From Steroidobacteraceae bacterium (GTDB taxonomy: Bacteria; Pseudomonadota; Gammaproteobacteria; Steroidobacterales; Steroidobacteraceae): a DNA stretch of 64,000 bases. The notes beneath the pieces were generated by a model. That model did no database searches. It worked only from the letters and a program-made list of their open reading frames with translations, and was not told the origin of the DNA. The stretch spans positions 1 to 64,000 of the forward strand of contig JABAQN010000001.1 in NCBI GenBank assembly GCA_019187495.1, written 5' to 3'. Below are positions 43,001 to 56,264 of the stretch, piece after piece; positions within the stretch are counted from its first letter, which is position 1; every line of letters starts with the position of its first letter. The position numbers and the translations under genes were made by a program.

Positions 43001-43915
43001 ATGAGGCGGCTGCGCGATGAACCCGAATGCGCCGACGAGGAGTTCGCCGCGGCCTGCGACGAGGCCGATCCGGGACTCGCGGCCGCGCTGACATTCGATC
43101 CCGACGAAGACATCGCCGCGCCGTTCATCTCGGGCGGCGCGCGGCCGCGGGTCGCGGTGCTGCGCGAGCAGGGCGTCAACAGCCAGGTCGAAATGGCGGC
43201 GGCGCTCGATCGCGCGGGATTCGAGCCGCACGACGTGCACATGACCGACCTGTTGTCGGGCGCGCGGCAACTCGATGAATTCCGCGGCCTCATCGCCTGC
43301 GGCGGCTTCTCCTACGGCGATGTGCTGGGCGCGGGCGAGGGCTGGGCGAAGTCGATCCTCTTCCACCCGCGGCTGCGCGATGCCTTCACCGGGTATTTCG
43401 CGCGACCCGATACGTTCACGCTCGGTGTGTGCAACGGTTGCCAGATGCTCTCGGCGCTGAAGGCGCTGGTGCCGGGCGCGGCACAGTGGCCGCGCTTCGT
43501 GCGTAACCGCAGTGAGCAGTTCGAGGGGCGTTTCACGCTGGTCGAGATCGCCGCATCACCCTCCGTGCTCCTCGCGGGCATGGCCGGTTCGCGGTTGCCG
43601 GTGGCGGTCTCGCATGGCGAGGGGCGGGCGGAGTTCGAATCCGATGCAGCACAGGCCGCCTTCGCCGCGAGCGGCCTCACCGCATTCCGTTTCGTCGACC
43701 ATCGGGGTGCGGTGGCAACGCGCTATCCCGCGAACCCGAATGGCTCGCCAGGCGGCATCGCCGCGATCACCAGCACCGATGGTCGCGTGACGCTCACGAT
43801 GCCGCACCCGGAGCGCTCATTCCGCCACGCGCAGAATTCCTGGCACCCCGCGGGCGCAGGCGAGGCGAGCGGCTGGCTGCGGCTCTTCCGCAACGCACGA
43901 GCCTGGGTCGGCTGA
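40007..43915 (+). CDS. purL: Phosphoribosylformylglycinamidine synthase (single-chain)
   Basis: A 1302-residue enzyme of purine synthesis that converts FGAR, glutamine and ATP to FGAM. The long proteobacterial form has an N-terminal domain, two AIRS-type ATP-binding halves (motifs near [33 protein letters not shown] and later GGEIRDEG), and a C-terminal glutaminase. The nucleophile is Cys1142 in [10 protein letters not shown], with HGEGR further on. Length matches the family. A downstream convergent hutH follows after 29 nt. No PurQ/PurS genes are needed. Confidence 0.97.
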   Translation: MLVLTGAPALSPFRLAKLLARLRAIEPGVRALDARFLHLVGTARELAPPARALLETLLTYGPRVAESGPAAGGRRVIVAPRPGTVSPWASKATEIAHSCGIASVERIERAIEFRLFGVDALDDAALAPLAAPLHDRMIETAFFSREDLQALFSHEAPGSLRTVARAGGKPAFERANRELGLALSDDEIDYLLEAFDRLGRDPTDVELMMFAQANSEHCRHKIFNADWIIDGERRSKSLFAMIRNTHARSPRGVLSAYRDNAAVIEGTTGARWFADPQGGAYRRSVEPIDILMKVETHNHPTAISPFPGASTGAGGEIRDEGATGLGAKPKAGLAGFSVSHLRLPGLPQPWEVPFGKPDRIASALEIMLEGPIGAAAFNNEFGRPNICGYFRTFEARGAADPPQRVRGYHKPIMIAGGVGNVRRMHVEKGEVPVGAKIIVLGGPAMLIGLGGGAASSVGSGSSSAALDFASVQRGNPEIQRRAQEVIDRCWAMGAANPILLIHDVGAGGLSNAVPEVVAHSHRGARIELRDVPNDEPGMTPMEIWCNEAQERYVLTIAPRDLALFDRLCMRERAPYAVIGEIDGSGRLVVHDRLFGTDVVDMPIDVLLGKPPRMLRDVASIEPARAPLGAAARVTDATTLREALLRVLQFPAVADKTFLVTIGDRTVGGLVSRDQLVGPWQVPVADVAVTLADFEGYAGEAMAMGERTPVAVLDAPASGRLAVAEAVLNILAADIASLGDIRLSANWMAACGEPGEDAALYATVRAVGEDLCPALGIAIPVGKDSLSMRTAWHESGAPHTVVAPVSLIVSAFAPVADARRTLTPVLRLDAGETRLLHVNLTGRRRRLGGSVFAQVHGELGEECADLDDPAPLAGFAAALRELRAAGQVLAYHDVSDGGLCVTLIEMAFAGHCGLEVALPAADRDFAAQLFAEEPGVVLQVPAAASAHAQEVLRAHGLADAVRDVGVPSAAMRVRIAAGALELDLPWRELRAAWSRTSYEMRRLRDEPECADEEFAAACDEADPGLAAALTFDPDEDIAAPFISGGARPRVAVLREQGVNSQVEMAAALDRAGFEPHDVHMTDLLSGARQLDEFRGLIACGGFSYGDVLGAGEGWAKSILFHPRLRDAFTGYFARPDTFTLGVCNGCQMLSALKALVPGAAQWPRFVRNRSEQFEGRFTLVEIAASPSVLLAGMAGSRLPVAVSHGEGRAEFESDAAQAAFAASGLTAFRFVDHRGAVATRYPANPNGSPGGIAAITSTDGRVTLTMPHPERSFRHAQNSWHPAGAGEASGWLRLFRNARAWVG

Positions 43916-43944
43916 GGACGCGCGTCGCGGCCTGCGCGCGCCGC

Positions 43945-45441
<1,497 letters not shown>

Positions 45442-45559
45442 CGCGGGATGATACGACAATGGGGAGGCGGGCAGCGAACGGCGAACAGCAGGCGCCGGAC
45501 AGCGGGCAGCGGGCGGCCAGAGGCGGGCGACCACCGCTGACGGGCTGGTCGCCGGCGGA

Positions 45560-47233
<1,674 letters not shown>

Positions 47234-47306
47234 GGTTTTCGCCGGGGTCGATGGGAGCGGCGCGCATTATGGGGTAGGGCAGGCCCCTGTGCTAGGCTCC
47301 CGCGCC

Positions 47307-48248
47307 GTGGCACAGGTGCTCGTCGTGATGGGCGAATCGATCGCCCGCTATGGGTTTCCCGAGGGTCATCCGTTCGGTGTCGACCGCCACGAGGCGTTCG
47401 CCCGGCAGTTCGGGGCGCGTGCGTTCGACTCGCGGGTGCGCGTCGCGGCGCCCGTGCCCGCGCAGAGCGACGAAATCCTGCTCTTTCACACGCCGCTGTA
47501 CGTCGATTTCGTGCGCGAGCGGTCCGCGACGGGGCAGGGTTGTCTCGACGAGGGCGATACGCCGGCGTTTCGCGGCGTCTACGAGGCGTCCGCCTCGGTC
47601 GTCGGTGCGACGCTGCTCGCCGCGCGGGCCATCATGGCGGGCGAGGCGCGGCGGGCATTCGTGCCGATCGCGGGGCTGCATCACGCGGCGCGCGACCACG
47701 CGGCGGGTTTTTGCGTGTTCAACGACATCGGCGTCGCGATCGAGGTCCTGCGGCGCGAGCACGGCCTCACGCGCATCGCCTATGTCGACATCGATGCGCA
47801 TCACGGTGACGGCGTCTTCTATGCGTACGAAGCGGACCCGCAGGTGTTCGTCGCCGACATCCACGAGGACGGCCGCACGCTCTACCCGGGCACCGGCGCC
47901 GCCGACGAGTCCGGCAAGGGCGCGGCCGCCGGCACGAAGCTCAACCTGCCGGTACCCGCGGGCGCCGACGACGCGGCGTTCGACGCGGCGTGGTCGCGCG
48001 CGCTCGGCTTCATCGAGGCGGCGCGCCCGGAGTTCATCATCCTGCAGTGCGGCGCCGACAGCATCGCGGGCGACCCGATCACGCATCTCGGGTTCACACC
48101 GGCGGCGCACGGACGGGCGGGCCATGATCTCGCCGTGCTCGCGGACCGGCTCGGGCACGGCCGCGTGCTCGCGCTCGGCGGCGGCGGCTACAACCGCGCG
48201 AACCTCGCCGCCGCGTGGAACAACGTCGTGGAGAGTCTCGCGGCCTGA
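47307..48248 (+). CDS. Histone deacetylase-family hydrolase
   Basis: A 313-residue arginase/deacetylase-fold zinc hydrolase of the class II HDAC/AcuC/acetylpolyamine amidohydrolase family. The zinc ligands and catalytic His pair are visible in LHHAARDHAAGFCVFND and YVDIDAHHGDGV, and the family C-terminal GGGGYNR is present. It should remove acetyl groups from a protein or polyamine. The GTG at 47307 is preferred: TAGGCT at 47293-47298 would give an almost leaderless message. ATG 47328 is the alternative. A longer frame from 47220 would overlap ettA and is rejected. Confidence 0.88.
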   Translation: MAQVLVVMGESIARYGFPEGHPFGVDRHEAFARQFGARAFDSRVRVAAPVPAQSDEILLFHTPLYVDFVRERSATGQGCLDEGDTPAFRGVYEASASVVGATLLAARAIMAGEARRAFVPIAGLHHAARDHAAGFCVFNDIGVAIEVLRREHGLTRIAYVDIDAHHGDGVFYAYEADPQVFVADIHEDGRTLYPGTGAADESGKGAAAGTKLNLPVPAGADDAAFDAAWSRALGFIEAARPEFIILQCGADSIAGDPITHLGFTPAAHGRAGHDLAVLADRLGHGRVLALGGGGYNRANLAAAWNNVVESLAA

Positions 48249-48270
48249 CCCCGCACCCGCCCCGTTCGGG

Positions 48271-48276
48271 TAGAAT
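48271..48276 (+). promoter_or_regulatory. Candidate -10 box of glyA
   Basis: TAGAAT fits a sigma-70 -10 hexamer and would start the glyA-nrdR-rib transcript near 48283, about 36 nt before the ATG. The -35 region is not recognisable. No riboswitch fits in the 70-nt leader region. Confidence 0.45.
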
Positions 48277-48318
48277 GCGCGCATCCCCGGGTTTCCCGCC
48301 GTACCGAAAGCGCCGCCC

Positions 48319-49575
48319 ATGTTCCGGACCTCCATGGTCATCTCGAATTTCGATCCCGAACTCGCCGCCGCGATCGACGGCGAGCGCCGTCGCCAGGAGG
48401 AGCACATCGAGCTGATCGCATCGGAGAACTACGCGAGTCCGCGGGTGCTCGAGGCGCAGGGTTCGGTGCTGACGAACAAATACGCCGAAGGCTACCCGGG
48501 CAAGCGCTACTACGGCGGCTGCGAGTACGTCGACATCGCGGAAACACTCGCGATCGAGCGCGCGAAGAAGCTGTTCGGCGCGGCCTACGCGAACGTGCAG
48601 CCGCATTCGGGTTCGCAGGCGAACGCCGCGGTCTATCTCGCGCTGTGCAATCCGGGCGACACGATCCTCGGCATGAGCCTCGACCATGGCGGCCACCTGA
48701 CGCACGGCGCGAAGGTCAATTTCTCGGGCAAGCTGTTCCGCGCCGTGCAGTACGGCATCCGGCCCGACAACGGCGAGATCGACTACGACGAGGTGTTGCG
48801 CATCGCGCGGGCGGAGAAGCCGCGGATGATCGTCGCCGGGTTCTCCGCCTATTCGCGCGTGATCGACTGGGCGAAGTTCCGCGGCATCGCGGACGAAGTC
48901 GGCGCGTACTTCTTCGTCGACATGGCGCATGTCGCGGGCCTCGTTGCGGCCGGCATTTACCCGAATCCGCTGCCGCACGCCGACGCCGTGACGACCACCA
49001 CGCACAAGACGCTGCGCGGCCCGCGCGGCGGGCTGATCCTCGCCCGCGAGAACCCGGAGCTCGCGAAGAAGTTCAACTCGCTGGTGTTCCCCGGCACGCA
49101 GGGCGGCCCGCTGATGCACGTGATCGCCGCCAAGGCGGTCGCGCTCCTCGAGGCGCTGCAGCCGGAGTTCGCGGCCTACCAGCAGCAGGTGCTCGCCAAT
49201 GCGCGCGTGATGTGCGCGCGCCTCGCCGAGCGCGGCTACCGGATCGTCTCGGGCGGCACCGACAACCACCTGTTCCTCGTCGACCTGTCGGACAAGGCGA
49301 TCACCGGCAAGGAGGCGGATGCGGCCCTCGGGCGCGCCAACATCACGGTCAACAAGAACGCGGTACCGAACGATCCCCGCCCGCCGATGGTCACGAGCGG
49401 GCTGCGCATCGGCACGCCTGCGGCGACCACCCGGGGTTTCCGGCAGGCGGAGGTCGAGACCGTGGCGGGCTGGATCGCCGACGTGCTCGATGCGAACGGG
49501 GCCGATCCGGTCGTCGAGCGCGTGCGCGGCGAAGTGCTCGCGCTGTGCCGCCGGTTCCCTGTCTACGGCCCGTGA
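48319..49575 (+). CDS. glyA: Serine hydroxymethyltransferase
   Basis: A 418-residue PLP enzyme interconverting serine and glycine with tetrahydrofolate. The PLP lysine lies in [14 protein letters not shown], and [23 protein letters not shown] and [11 protein letters not shown] are classic. The full-length start at 48319 is consistent with homologues; MVISNFDP at codon 6 is an alternative. It heads the glyA-nrdR-ribD-ribE-ribB(A)-ribH-nusB-thiL run. Confidence 0.97.
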   Translation: MFRTSMVISNFDPELAAAIDGERRRQEEHIELIASENYASPRVLEAQGSVLTNKYAEGYPGKRYYGGCEYVDIAETLAIERAKKLFGAAYANVQPHSGSQANAAVYLALCNPGDTILGMSLDHGGHLTHGAKVNFSGKLFRAVQYGIRPDNGEIDYDEVLRIARAEKPRMIVAGFSAYSRVIDWAKFRGIADEVGAYFFVDMAHVAGLVAAGIYPNPLPHADAVTTTTHKTLRGPRGGLILARENPELAKKFNSLVFPGTQGGPLMHVIAAKAVALLEALQPEFAAYQQQVLANARVMCARLAERGYRIVSGGTDNHLFLVDLSDKAITGKEADAALGRANITVNKNAVPNDPRPPMVTSGLRIGTPAATTRGFRQAEVETVAGWIADVLDANGADPVVERVRGEVLALCRRFPVYGP

Positions 49576-49596
49576 CGCCGGCGCGCGGGGAGCGCC

Positions 49597-50124
49597 ATGC
49601 ACTGCCCCTTCTGCGGCCATGAAGAAACCAAGGTGACCGACTCGCGGCTCGCGGGCGAAGGCCGCCAGATCCGCCGCCGCCGCGAGTGCCTGCAGTGTGC
49701 GGAACGGTTCACGACCTTCGAAACGGCGGAACTCGTGATGCCGATAGTCGTGAAAGCCGACCGCAGCCGCGAGCCCTTCGACGAGCAGAAGATGCGCCAC
49801 GGCATCGTCAAGGCGCTCGAGAAACGCCCCGTTTCACAGGAAGCGATCGAAGCGGCGATCACGCACATCTGCAACCGCCTGCGCAGCCTCGGTGAGCGCG
49901 AAGTCGCGTCGCGCAGCATCGGCGAGTACGTGATGGAGGAATTGCGGCATATCGACGAGGTCGCGTACGTGCGCTTCGCGTCGGTGTATCGCAGCTTCCA
50001 GGACGTCGAGGCCTTCCGCGACGAGATCGAGAAGTTGCGCCGCCACCCGCGCCGCCGTGCCGGTGACCGCAACCAGCTGCAACTCCTGCCGGGCGGTGGT
50101 GACGAGCCGAAGGGCAGCAAGTGA
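49597..50124 (+). CDS. nrdR: Transcriptional repressor NrdR
   Basis: A 175-residue repressor of ribonucleotide reductase genes. The N-terminal zinc ribbon [11 protein letters not shown]...[12 protein letters not shown] (four Cys) binds DNA, and an ATP-cone follows (about 49-140) that senses ATP/dATP. The C-terminal tail beyond 150 is basic and Gln-rich, longer than the minimal 150-residue form. It lies between glyA and ribD, and its stop overlaps the ribD start. Confidence 0.96.
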   Translation: MHCPFCGHEETKVTDSRLAGEGRQIRRRRECLQCAERFTTFETAELVMPIVVKADRSREPFDEQKMRHGIVKALEKRPVSQEAIEAAITHICNRLRSLGEREVASRSIGEYVMEELRHIDEVAYVRFASVYRSFQDVEAFRDEIEKLRRHPRRRAGDRNQLQLLPGGGDEPKGSK

Positions 50125-51233
50125 CGGCGGCGTTCCCGGCCTTCGACGAACAGGCGATGCGACGCGCGCTCGCGCTCGCGGCGCGCGGCCTCGAGACGAC
50201 GGACCCGAACCCGCGCGTGGGCTGCGTGATCGCCCGCGGCAGCGAAATCGTCGGCGAAGGCTGGCACGCACGTGCGGGCGAGGCGCATGCGGAAGTGGCC
50301 GCACTGCGGGCCGCGGGCGGGCGCGCCACGGGCGCCACGGCCTATGTCACGCTCGAGCCCTGTTGCCATCAGGGCCGCACGCCGCCCTGTACCGATGCGT
50401 TGATCGAGGCGCGGGTCGCGCGCGTCGTGTTCGCGCTGCGCGATCCGAACCCTTGTGTCGACGGAGGCGGCGCGGCGCGTCTCGCCGCGGCGGGGATCGC
50501 CGTGGCGCACGGGCTCCTCGAAGCGGAGGCGCTCGCGATGAATCCCGGGTTCGTGAAGCGCATGCGCGTCGGGCGCCCCTGGGTGCGCCTGAAGACGGCG
50601 GCGAGCCTCGACGGGCGCACGGCGCTCGCGAGCGGCGCCAGCCGGTGGATCACCGGCGAGGCGGCACGGGCCGACGTGCACGACTGGCGCGCCCGCAGTT
50701 CCGCCGTGCTCACGGGCATCGGCACGCTGCTCGCCGACGATCCACGGCTCGACGTGCGGCGCACGCAGCCGCTGCTGCGCGCACCGGCTCGCATCGTGGT
50801 CGACTCGCAGCTGCGGACGCCCCCCGCGGCGCGCCTCTTCGACACGCCGGGCCCGGTGATCGTGCTGCATGCACCGGCCGCCGGCGGAGCGCGCGCGGCG
50901 GCCGCGGCGCTCGTTGCGCGCGGCGCGCGTGTCGAAGCGGTCGACGGTGAGGCGCGAGTCGATCTCGCGGCCGCGCTGCAGCGCCTCGGGGAACTCGCGA
51001 TGAACGAAATCTGGGTCGAGGCGGGGCCGACGCTGGCCGGCGCGTTGCTCGCGGCCGGGCTCGTCGACGAATGGCTGCACTATCTCGCACCAAAGCTGCT
51101 CGGGCCCGCCGCGCGACCGCTCGCGTCCTGGCCGCAGCTCGAGCGGCTCGATGCGGCGCCCCGCTTTTCGATCGCGGAAGTCACCGCATTCGGCGCGGAC
51201 CTGCGGCTGCGCCTCACTCCGGAGCGAAACTGA
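50121..51233 (+). CDS. ribD: Bifunctional riboflavin deaminase/reductase RibD
   Basis: A 370-residue enzyme with an N-terminal deaminase (zinc motif HAEVAAL and [17 protein letters not shown]) and a C-terminal NADPH reductase (about 150-366). It performs the second and third steps of riboflavin synthesis. It starts at GTG 50121, overlapping the nrdR stop, and ends 2 nt before ribE. Confidence 0.96.
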   Translation: MTAAFPAFDEQAMRRALALAARGLETTDPNPRVGCVIARGSEIVGEGWHARAGEAHAEVAALRAAGGRATGATAYVTLEPCCHQGRTPPCTDALIEARVARVVFALRDPNPCVDGGGAARLAAAGIAVAHGLLEAEALAMNPGFVKRMRVGRPWVRLKTAASLDGRTALASGASRWITGEAARADVHDWRARSSAVLTGIGTLLADDPRLDVRRTQPLLRAPARIVVDSQLRTPPAARLFDTPGPVIVLHAPAAGGARAAAAALVARGARVEAVDGEARVDLAAALQRLGELAMNEIWVEAGPTLAGALLAAGLVDEWLHYLAPKLLGPAARPLASWPQLERLDAAPRFSIAEVTAFGADLRLRLTPERN

Positions 51234-51235
51234 GC

Positions 51236-51826
51236 ATGTTCACGGGCATCATCCAGGACGTCGGCACGGTGCGCGCGGTGACACCGCGCGGCGGTGACGT
51301 CGAGTTCGTGCTCGCCGTCGACCGCCTGTCGCTCGCCGGAACGCGGCCGGGCGACAGCATCGCCGTGAACGGCGTGTGCCTGACGGCGACCCGCCTCGGA
51401 CCCGGCGAGTTCGCCGCCGACGTCTCGCGCGAAACGCTCGCGGTCACGACGCTCGCGGAGCTCGCGGTCGGCGCGCGCGTCAATCTCGAGCCGGCGCTGC
51501 GCGCCGGAGATGCGCTCGGCGGGCACTTCGTGTCAGGTCATGTCGACGGGGTGGCCGAAGTGCTGACGCTTGTGCCTGATGCGCGTTCGGTGCGTGTCGC
51601 GATCCGTGTGCCCGCGCCGCTCGCGCGTTACATTGCGCGCAAGGGATCGGTCTGCATCGACGGCGTGAGCCTCACGGTGAACAGGGCGGACGGCGATACG
51701 TTCGAGGTGAATCTCGTGCCGCATACCCAGGCCGTCACCACCCTCGGCGAATGGCGCCCCGGCCGCCGCGTGAACCTCGAGGTCGACCAGGTCGCCCGCT
51801 ATATCGAACGCCTCGGAGAGCATTGA
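51236..51826 (+). CDS. ribE: Riboflavin synthase, alpha chain
   Basis: A 196-residue riboflavin synthase that dismutates two 6,7-dimethyl-8-ribityllumazines. It has the two tandem barrel repeats: [12 protein letters not shown] with [10 protein letters not shown], and [11 protein letters not shown] with [14 protein letters not shown]. The conserved N-terminus MFTGI fixes the start. It is 3 nt from the next gene. Confidence 0.97.
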   Translation: MFTGIIQDVGTVRAVTPRGGDVEFVLAVDRLSLAGTRPGDSIAVNGVCLTATRLGPGEFAADVSRETLAVTTLAELAVGARVNLEPALRAGDALGGHFVSGHVDGVAEVLTLVPDARSVRVAIRVPAPLARYIARKGSVCIDGVSLTVNRADGDTFEVNLVPHTQAVTTLGEWRPGRRVNLEVDQVARYIERLGEH

Positions 51827-51829
51827 CCG

Positions 51830-52930
51830 ATGGAACTGAACAGCATCGCGGAAATCCTCACGGACCTGCGCGCCGGGCGCATGGTGCTGGTCATGGACGA
51901 CGAGGATCGCGAGAACGAGGGCGATCTCGTGATCGTGGCGGAGAAGGTGCGCCCCGAAGACATCAACTTCATGGCGCGCTTCGGCCGCGGACTCATCTGC
52001 CTGACGCTGACCGCGGAACGCTGCCGGCAGTTGCGCCTGCCGCTGATGGTGAGCAGCACGCAGCGCGACCTGCGCACGAACTTCACGTTGTCGATCGAGG
52101 CGGCGGAGGGCGTCACGACCGGCATTTCCGCCTACGATCGCGCGCACACGGTGCTCACCGCCGTGAAGGCGGACGCGCGCCCCGAGGACCTGCGCCAGCC
52201 GGGGCACATCTTCCCGATCATGGCGCAGCCGGGCGGCGTGCTGACGCGTGCCGGTCACACCGAGGCCGGCTGCGATCTGGCGCGCCTCGCCGGCTTCGAG
52301 CCGGCGGCCGTGATCGTCGAGGTGATGAACGACGACGGCACGATGGCGCGCCGGCCGCAACTCGAGGCGTTCGCGAAGCACCACGGCATCCGCATCGGCA
52401 CGATCGCGGACCTGATCCGCCACCGGCTGCGCAACGAGCGTTCGGTCGAGCGCATCACGGAGCGGACCATCGCGACCGAGTTCGGCGAGTTTCGCCTGCT
52501 CGCCTACGAAGACCACGTGCAGCGCGATGTCCACCTCGCGCTCGTGCGCGGCGATGTCACGGGCCGGCGCGTGCCGCTGGTGCGCGTGCACCTCGCCGAC
52601 ACATTGCGCGACGTGCTCGGCGCCGGGGTGGGCCCGGCGCGCGCCTGGACACTGCGCGCGGCGCTGGCGCGCATCGCGCGGGAGGGCTGCGGCGTGGTCG
52701 TCGTGCTGCGCCGGCACGAAACACCGCGCGACCTGATTGCATCGATCCACGACGGCGAGGCGCCGGGGCCCGCGGCGGCCGGCGAGGTGCTGCGGACCTT
52801 CGGCGTCGGCGCGCAGATCCTGAAGGACCTCGGTGTCACGCGCATGCAGGTGCTGTCGGCACCGAAGCAGATGCACGGCATTTCCGCCTTCGATCTCGAG
52901 ATCGAAGGCTACGTCGACAACGACGGCTGA
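51830..52930 (+). CDS. ribB: DHBP synthase with a degenerate GTP cyclohydrolase II domain (RibBX type)
   Basis: A 366-residue protein. Residues 1-205 are an intact 3,4-dihydroxy-2-butanone 4-phosphate synthase ([11 protein letters not shown] at 23-33, HTEAG at 143-147). Residues 210-366 look like GTP cyclohydrolase II, but the zinc and catalytic stretch, normally a SECLTGD...RCDCG pattern, reads [18 protein letters not shown] with no Cys (251-268). GTP cyclohydrolase II activity is therefore unlikely. Such RibBX proteins occur in Gammaproteobacteria that carry a separate ribA elsewhere. It is often annotated RibBA. Confidence 0.92.
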   Translation: MELNSIAEILTDLRAGRMVLVMDDEDRENEGDLVIVAEKVRPEDINFMARFGRGLICLTLTAERCRQLRLPLMVSSTQRDLRTNFTLSIEAAEGVTTGISAYDRAHTVLTAVKADARPEDLRQPGHIFPIMAQPGGVLTRAGHTEAGCDLARLAGFEPAAVIVEVMNDDGTMARRPQLEAFAKHHGIRIGTIADLIRHRLRNERSVERITERTIATEFGEFRLLAYEDHVQRDVHLALVRGDVTGRRVPLVRVHLADTLRDVLGAGVGPARAWTLRAALARIAREGCGVVVVLRRHETPRDLIASIHDGEAPGPAAAGEVLRTFGVGAQILKDLGVTRMQVLSAPKQMHGISAFDLEIEGYVDNDG

Positions 52931-52944
52931 GCGCGCACCCCGGC

Positions 52945-52950
52945 TATACT
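52945..52950 (+). promoter_or_regulatory. Candidate -10 box for a leaderless ribH transcript
   Basis: TATACT starts 12 nt before the ribH ATG at 52957, so a transcript would begin on the start codon. No ribosome binding site separates the two. It could be an internal promoter within the rib operon. Confidence 0.4.
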
Positions 52951-52956
52951 GCGCGC

Positions 52957-53424
52957 ATGTCCCCCGTCCACAGCGGCGAGTTGTCCGCCGCCCACCTGTC
53001 CGTCGCGATCGTGGCGGCGCGCTTCAACGATTTCATCGTGGCGAGCCTGTTGCGCGGCGCCGTCGAGGCATGGGAACGCCACGGCGGGGCGCCCGATCGA
53101 CTCGTGATCGCACGCGTCCCGGGCGCGTTCGAATTGCCCGTCGCGGCGCGGCAGTGCGCAGTGAGCGGCCGCTTCGCCGCGGTCGTCGCGCTCGGCTGCG
53201 TGATCCGCGGCGACACCGCGCATTTCGACTACGTGGCGGGCGAATGCGCGCGCGGCCTCACGACCGTGGCGCTCGACACGGGTGTGCCGGTGATGTTCGG
53301 CGTGCTGACCGTCGAGACCGTGGAGCAGGCCGTCGAGCGCGCGGCCGTGCGCGCCGGCAACAAGGGCGGCGAGGCGATGTGCGGCGCCATCGAAATGGCG
53401 AACCTGCTGCCGAGACTCGCATGA
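52957..53424 (+). CDS. ribH: 6,7-dimethyl-8-ribityllumazine synthase
   Basis: A 155-residue lumazine synthase that condenses the butanone phosphate with the pyrimidine intermediate. VAARFNDFIVASLLRGA, VPGAFELPVAARQ and GCVIRGDTAHFDYVAGE are family motifs for phosphate and pyrimidine binding. Length is normal. It lacks a visible ribosome binding site and overlaps nusB by 4 nt. Confidence 0.96.
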   Translation: MSPVHSGELSAAHLSVAIVAARFNDFIVASLLRGAVEAWERHGGAPDRLVIARVPGAFELPVAARQCAVSGRFAAVVALGCVIRGDTAHFDYVAGECARGLTTVALDTGVPVMFGVLTVETVEQAVERAAVRAGNKGGEAMCGAIEMANLLPRLA

Positions 53425-53867
53425 GCGATGCACCGACGCGTTCGCGCGCCGCATCGAACCGCCGCGCCGTGGCGCGCAGGCTCGCGCTGCAGGCGCTCTA
53501 TCGCTGGCAGGTCAATGCCGGGCCGTGGCAGGACCTGCTGCTCGAATTCGCGGCGGCCGACGACATGCCGAAGGCCGATCGCGAATACTTCGACGCGCTG
53601 GTGCGCGCAGTTGCGGCAGACGGCGCGCGCTGGGACGCCGCGCTCGTGCCCTATATCGATCGCGCGCCATCGGAGCTCGATCCCGTCGAGCACGCGGTGC
53701 TGCTGATCGGGCTTTATGAACTGTCGGCGCGGCCCGATGTGCCGTATCGGGTCGTGATCAATGAAGGCGTCGGGCTCGCACGCCGCTTCGGCGCCACCGA
53801 CGGCCACAAATACGTGAACGCGGTGCTCGATCGCGCGGCGCGCGACTTGCGCCGCGACGAGCACTGA
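53421..53867 (+). CDS. nusB: Transcription antitermination factor NusB
   Basis: A 148-residue all-helical RNA-binding protein. RRLALQALYRWQVNAG near the N-terminus and VINEGVGLARRFGATDGHKYVNAVLD near the C-terminus are characteristic. With NusE/S10 it supports antitermination of rRNA transcription. It is translationally coupled to ribH and followed 13 nt later by thiL. Confidence 0.96.
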   Translation: MSDAPTRSRAASNRRAVARRLALQALYRWQVNAGPWQDLLLEFAAADDMPKADREYFDALVRAVAADGARWDAALVPYIDRAPSELDPVEHAVLLIGLYELSARPDVPYRVVINEGVGLARRFGATDGHKYVNAVLDRAARDLRRDEH

Positions 53868-53880
53868 CGGCGGCGTCGCC

Positions 53881-54840
53881 ATGCCGCCCGGCGAGTTCGC
53901 GCTGATCGACCGGTATTTTCGCGATATCGGCGCGCGGCGCGACGTGCGCGTCGGAGTGGGCGACGACGGGGCCGTGCTCGCGCCGCCGGCGGGCCAGGAA
54001 CTCGTCGCGGTCGTCGATACGCTCGTCGAGGGTGTGCATTTCCCGGCGGGCAGCCCGGCGAACTCGATCGGTCATCGGGCACTCGCGGTGAACCTGAGCG
54101 ATATCGCGGCCATGGGCGCCGCGCCTGCGTGGGCGCTGCTCGCGCTGACGCTGCCGCGCGCCGATGAGCGCTGGCTCGAAGCGTTTGCCGCGGGCTTCGC
54201 AGCGCTCGCGCGCGCACATGACCTGCAACTTGTCGGCGGTGACATGACCGCGGGTCCGCTCACCGTCACGGTCCAGGTGCTGGGATTCGCGCCGCGCGGC
54301 GAGGCGCTGCTGCGCGGCGGCGCGCGGCCGGGTGATCTCGTGTGCGTGACGGGCACGCCGGGCGACGCCGCCTGCGGGCTTGCGCTGCTGCAGGGTCGAT
54401 TGCGCACGCCTGCGATGGCGGACGAGGCCGCGCTCGAGGTGCTCCGCAGGCGATTCCTCTACCCGACGCCGCGCTCGACAGCCGGCCCGCGGTTGCGTGG
54501 TGTCGCGAGCGCCTGCATCGATATTTCCGACGGCCTCGCCGGCGATCTCACCAAGCTCGCGCGGGCGAGCGACTGCGGCGTACGGGTCGATGTCACGCAA
54601 CTGCCGCTTTCGGCGCCGCTCATCGCCATCGCGGGGCGTGCGGCCGCCGAACACTTCGCGCTGACCGGCGGCGATGACTACGAGCTCTGTTTCACGGTGC
54701 CGGCCGCGCGGGCCGCGGCGCTCGCGGGGCTCGCCTGCACGGCCATCGGCCGGGTCACCGAAGGCCGCGACATCACGGTCTGCCGGGGCGACAGTGTGAT
54801 CGAGTTCTCGCATTCCGGGTTCGACCACTTCGCCCGCTGA
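53881..54840 (+). CDS. thiL: Thiamine-monophosphate kinase
   Basis: A 319-residue ThiL that phosphorylates thiamine monophosphate to the pyrophosphate. GVGDDGAVLAPP near residue 25, AVNLSDIAAMGA and DISDGLAGDL are the metal and ATP motifs of the family. Length is normal. The pgpA gene that often follows in relatives is replaced here by a Ser/Thr kinase gene 89 nt downstream. Confidence 0.95.
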   Translation: MPPGEFALIDRYFRDIGARRDVRVGVGDDGAVLAPPAGQELVAVVDTLVEGVHFPAGSPANSIGHRALAVNLSDIAAMGAAPAWALLALTLPRADERWLEAFAAGFAALARAHDLQLVGGDMTAGPLTVTVQVLGFAPRGEALLRGGARPGDLVCVTGTPGDAACGLALLQGRLRTPAMADEAALEVLRRRFLYPTPRSTAGPRLRGVASACIDISDGLAGDLTKLARASDCGVRVDVTQLPLSAPLIAIAGRAAAEHFALTGGDDYELCFTVPAARAAALAGLACTAIGRVTEGRDITVCRGDSVIEFSHSGFDHFAR

Positions 54841-54929
54841 CGCCCTGCGTCACAGCGCGCGCTGCCGGCCGGCGATCCGCGAGACGCATCACAGATCGCG
54901 CCCGGCGGCGCCACATATTCTGCCGCGCG

Positions 54930-56264
54930 ATGTCCACGCCGGCCCAACAAGCACTGCCGAACGGCAGGATCCCCGACAAGATCGGCAAGTACGTGATCGT
55001 CAACGAGGTCGGCAAGGGCAGCACCGGCACGGTGTACCTGTCGCACGACCCGTACTACGGCCGCGACGTGGCGATCAAGGTGTACAACATCGACGCCGGC
55101 GGCGACGAGGAGCGCGCGCGGATCTCGCGCAAGATGTTCCTCTCCGAAGCGCACATGGTCGGCATGCTGCAGCATCCGCATATCCTGCCGATCTACGACG
55201 CGGGCGAAGAGAACGGCCATTGCTACATCGTCACCGAGCATGTGCACGGCGCGCGCACGCTGGCGGCCTACTGCAAGTCCGACAACCTGCTGCGCGTCGA
55301 CGATGTCGTCGAGATCGTCTACAAGTGCGCCAAGGCGCTCAACTACGCGCATTCACGCGGCGTGATCCATCGCGACGTGAAGCCCTCGAACATCATGCTG
55401 ACGCAGGACAGCGACGTGCGAATCATCGATTTCGGCATCGCGCTGGTCGCCGATTCCGACATCTCGCGCATCGAGGGCATCGCCGGCAGCCCGTCCTACA
55501 TGTCGCCCGAGCAGGTGCAGAGCCTCGAGCTGACGAACCGCTCGGACCTTTACTCGCTCGGCGCGGTGATGTACGAGCTGCTGTCGGGCGTGCGGCCGTT
55601 TCGCGCCGGCAACCTCGCCAAGCTCCTGCACCAGATCGTCTACGCGACGCCGGCGCCGATCCACACGCTCGCGCCCGACGTGCCCGAGGAACTCGAGACC
55701 GTCGTCGCGATGGCGCTGCAGAAAAACCCGGAGAAGCGCTACAAGAGCGGGCTCGACCTCGCGGCGGAGCTCACGCGCGTGCACCAGAAGCTGCGCCAGC
55801 GCTACGCGCGCATCGACCAGCAGGAGCAGTTCGCGACCCTGCGGCGCCTGAAATTCTTCCACGAGTTTTCGCACGCCGAGATCTGGGAAGTGCTGCGCGC
55901 GAGCAACTGGCAGGACTATGCGGGGTCCGAGGAGATCGTCAAGGAAGGCGAGATGGACGACCGGTTCTACGTGGTCGTGGCCGGCGAGTGCGTCGTCGAG
56001 CGCCATGGACGGCGCCTCGGCGCGCTCGAGAGCGGGGACTGCTTCGGCGAGACGAGCTACGTGCAGGGCGCGAAGCGCACCGCGACGGTGAAGGCGAACG
56101 GCGCCGTCACCGTGCTCAAGGTCAGCTCGACGCTGCTCGAGCAGGTATCGGCTTCCTGCCAGCTGCGCTTCAACCGCGTGTTCCTCCGCGGCATGATCAG
56201 TCGCCTGCAGAACGCGGAACAGCGGGCGGCGGCAGAAGCCGGCCCCCAAACCAGTCGAGGATGA
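54930..56264 (+). CDS. Ser/Thr protein kinase with a C-terminal cyclic nucleotide-binding domain
   Basis: A 444-residue protein with a Hanks-type kinase domain (about 20-290): Lys50 in VAIKVY, catalytic Asp149 in HRDVKPSN, Asp167 in DFG, and SPSYMSPEQ. A short coil leads to a CRP-like cNMP domain (about 308-425). It retains Glu374 and Arg383 in GETSYVQGAKRTATV, the positions that hold the cyclic phosphate in CRP/PKA. It may be a soluble kinase gated by cAMP or cGMP, since no membrane helix is seen. Its 3' end overlaps the convergent S9 peptidase gene by 68 bp. Targets are unknown. Confidence 0.9.
   Translation: MSTPAQQALPNGRIPDKIGKYVIVNEVGKGSTGTVYLSHDPYYGRDVAIKVYNIDAGGDEERARISRKMFLSEAHMVGMLQHPHILPIYDAGEENGHCYIVTEHVHGARTLAAYCKSDNLLRVDDVVEIVYKCAKALNYAHSRGVIHRDVKPSNIMLTQDSDVRIIDFGIALVADSDISRIEGIAGSPSYMSPEQVQSLELTNRSDLYSLGAVMYELLSGVRPFRAGNLAKLLHQIVYATPAPIHTLAPDVPEELETVVAMALQKNPEKRYKSGLDLAAELTRVHQKLRQRYARIDQQEQFATLRRLKFFHEFSHAEIWEVLRASNWQDYAGSEEIVKEGEMDDRFYVVVAGECVVERHGRRLGALESGDCFGETSYVQGAKRTATVKANGAVTVLKVSSTLLEQVSASCQLRFNRVFLRGMISRLQNAEQRAAAEAGPQTSRG

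Noticed and set aside
51780-51835. FMN riboswitch within the rib genes
   Set aside because: The gaps between rib genes are only a few bases and hold no room for the conserved RFN fold.
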